Shown piece after piece: positions 63,112-64,000 of a DNA stretch of 64,000 bases. Under the pieces are notes generated by a model, which saw nothing but the letters and a program-made list of their open reading frames with translations, was not told the DNA's origin and searched no databases. Numbering within the stretch: position 1 is the stretch's first letter; every line of letters begins with the position of its first letter. Source of the stretch: Salinibacterium sp. UTAS2018 (GTDB lineage Bacteria; Actinomycetota; Actinomycetes; Actinomycetales; Microbacteriaceae); the NCBI RefSeq assembly GCF_004118935.1, contig NZ_CP035375.1, forward strand, positions 558,001-622,000, read 5' to 3'. The position numbers and the translations under genes were made by a program.

Positions 63112-64000
63112 GGCTGGGATCCGCACTGTCGACGTAGGTTGTTTCGAAGAGCGAGGCGAGAGCATCATCAATCTGCGACTGCTCAGCCACGGCGCCCGAG
63201 TCCACGAAAATGGGCCCGATGACGTTCAGCACGTCTAGTTGCTTCTGCCCGGGAGCCGGGTCGATCGCGAGGTTCGTACGCTCCAGCAGCACTGAGTTCG
63301 CGATGGGGAGATCAATGCCGGCGACATCCGCGAAAATCGCGGCGGCGTCATCCGGGTTCTCCGCGGCCCACTGACGCGCCTTCTCATACGCGTCGATCAC
63401 CACTTGGGCTAGATCAGGCGACTTCTCGAGAAAGGTCTCCGTGGCGTTGAGAAAGCCATAGCTATTGAAGTCAGGGTTGTCGTACACAATGCGCGAACCG
63501 GCATTCACGACGGATGCACTCATGAGCGGATCAAGGCCAGCCCAAGCATCCACGGCGCCTGATTCCAATGCCGTCTTACCGTCAGCGTGCTGCAACTGAG
63601 TGATCGTGACTTCATCAAGCCCGATGTCGAACTCGGCAAGCGTCTGGAGCAGGAAGAAGTAAGGGTCAGTACCGGCATTCGCACCGATATTCTTGCCGCG
63701 CAGATCCTCGGCTGACTGAATGGGAGAGTCGGCGGCAACGACGATCGCGGACCAGTTCGGCTGCGAGTACACATCTACCGTCTTGATCGGCGAACCGTTA
63801 GCGCGAGCCAACAATGCCGCCGAGCCGGCAGTGGAACCGACATCCAAGGCACCGGCTCGTAAGGCATCGTTGGCGGCGGCGGAACCGGATGACTGCAGCC
63901 AAGTGACCTCAACATCATCGCCGAGAGTTGACTCGAGCCAGCCCTCTTCCTTGATGATCAGGCTGAGCGGGTTGTAGGTCGCGAAGTCGACCGCGAGAGT
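63098..64000 (-). CDS. ABC transporter substrate-binding protein, sulfonate/nitrate type (partial)
   Basis: 300 residues of the C-terminal part; the N-terminus and signal peptide are beyond the window edge. The fold resembles SsuA/NMT1 binding proteins (DPYFFLLQTL and the EDLRGKNIGANAG segment). It is followed by the permease and an ATPase would be expected upstream. Ligand cannot be fixed; aliphatic sulfonates, nitrate or thiamine precursors are possible. Confidence 0.85.
   Translation of the reverse strand, partial: TLAVDFATYNPLSLIIKEEGWLESTLGDDVEVTWLQSSGSAAANDALRAGALDVGSTAGSAALLARANGSPIKTVDVYSQPNWSAIVVAADSPIQSAEDLRGKNIGANAGTDPYFFLLQTLAEFDIGLDEVTITQLQHADGKTALESGAVDAWAGLDPLMSASVVNAGSRIVYDNPDFNSYGFLNATETFLEKSPDLAQVVIDAYEKARQWAAENPDDAAAIFADVAGIDLPIANSVLLERTNLAIDPAPGQKQLDVLNVIGPIFVDSGAVAEQSQIDDALASLFETTYVDSADPSRVAE

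Overview
This 64 kb window is a stretch of the core chromosome of a high-GC Gram-positive actinobacterium. The gene set (rbpA, whiA, a RapZ with the actinobacterial Walker A form, the ANTAR regulator PdtaR, a helicase-degenerate PriA, a mIHF domain, an HGxxPAAW protein and a Trp-associated membrane protein) and the gene order match Actinomycetota. The moderate GC content, the compact spacing and the his-trp-lgt-gltBD-pyk order suggest the family Microbacteriaceae; the family assignment is an inference. I see no transposase, integrase, phage gene, CRISPR array or obvious foreign island. Coding density is very high, and no gene-free stretch exceeds 300 bases.

Layout. 1-4.1 kb (+ strand): end of pgi, then zwf-opcA-pgl (oxidative pentose phosphate entry). 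4.2-8 kb (-): gap-pgk-tpiA-secG-rbpA (triose glycolysis, secretion, RNA polymerase-binding factor), preceded by sodA. 8.8-15.6 kb (-): uvrA-uvrC-rapZ-whiA. 15.7-20.2 kb: a glycosyltransferase (+), uvrB and coaE (-), and a DUF4126 membrane protein (+). 20.3-26.8 kb (-): polA, ptsH, a DUF885 peptidase-like protein and rpsA. 26.8-28.1 kb: a PaaI-type thioesterase (+), pdtaR (-) and tRNA-Leu(CAA) (+). 28.2-44.3 kb (-): a long run, hisE-hisG-hisF-hisI-trpE-membrane protein-HGxxPAAW protein-trpC-trpB-trpA-lgt, then gltB-gltD and pyk. 44.4-54 kb (-): mihF/gmk fusion-rpoZ-coaBC-metK-priA-fmt-rsmB-rpe-FKBP. 53.5-62.2 kb (-): pyrR-pyrB-pyrC-PH-like membrane protein-carA-carB-pyrF. 62.3-64 kb (-): permease and partial binding protein of a sulfonate/nitrate-type ABC importer.

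How the genes work together. Most of the minus-strand half is chained by 1-14 base overlaps (ATGA, GTGA, TAATG), which implies translational coupling. The pyr run makes UMP from bicarbonate and glutamine except for the dihydroorotate dehydrogenase and orotate phosphoribosyltransferase steps. It carries a clear PyrR-binding loop just before the pyrR ribosome-binding site. gltBD supplies glutamate for the neighbouring amino-acid pathways. Strong palindromic, probably bidirectional terminators separate most convergent gene pairs.

The most unusual points are a fused mIHF-guanylate kinase gene, a group of apparently leaderless promoters in front of the DNA-repair/replication genes (uvrA, uvrB, polA) and coaE, the absence of yvcK from the usual uvrC-rapZ-yvcK-whiA cluster, and three small membrane proteins of unknown function built into the trp and pyr operons. 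I did not find a convincing undescribed multi-gene system; this is mostly conserved housekeeping DNA.
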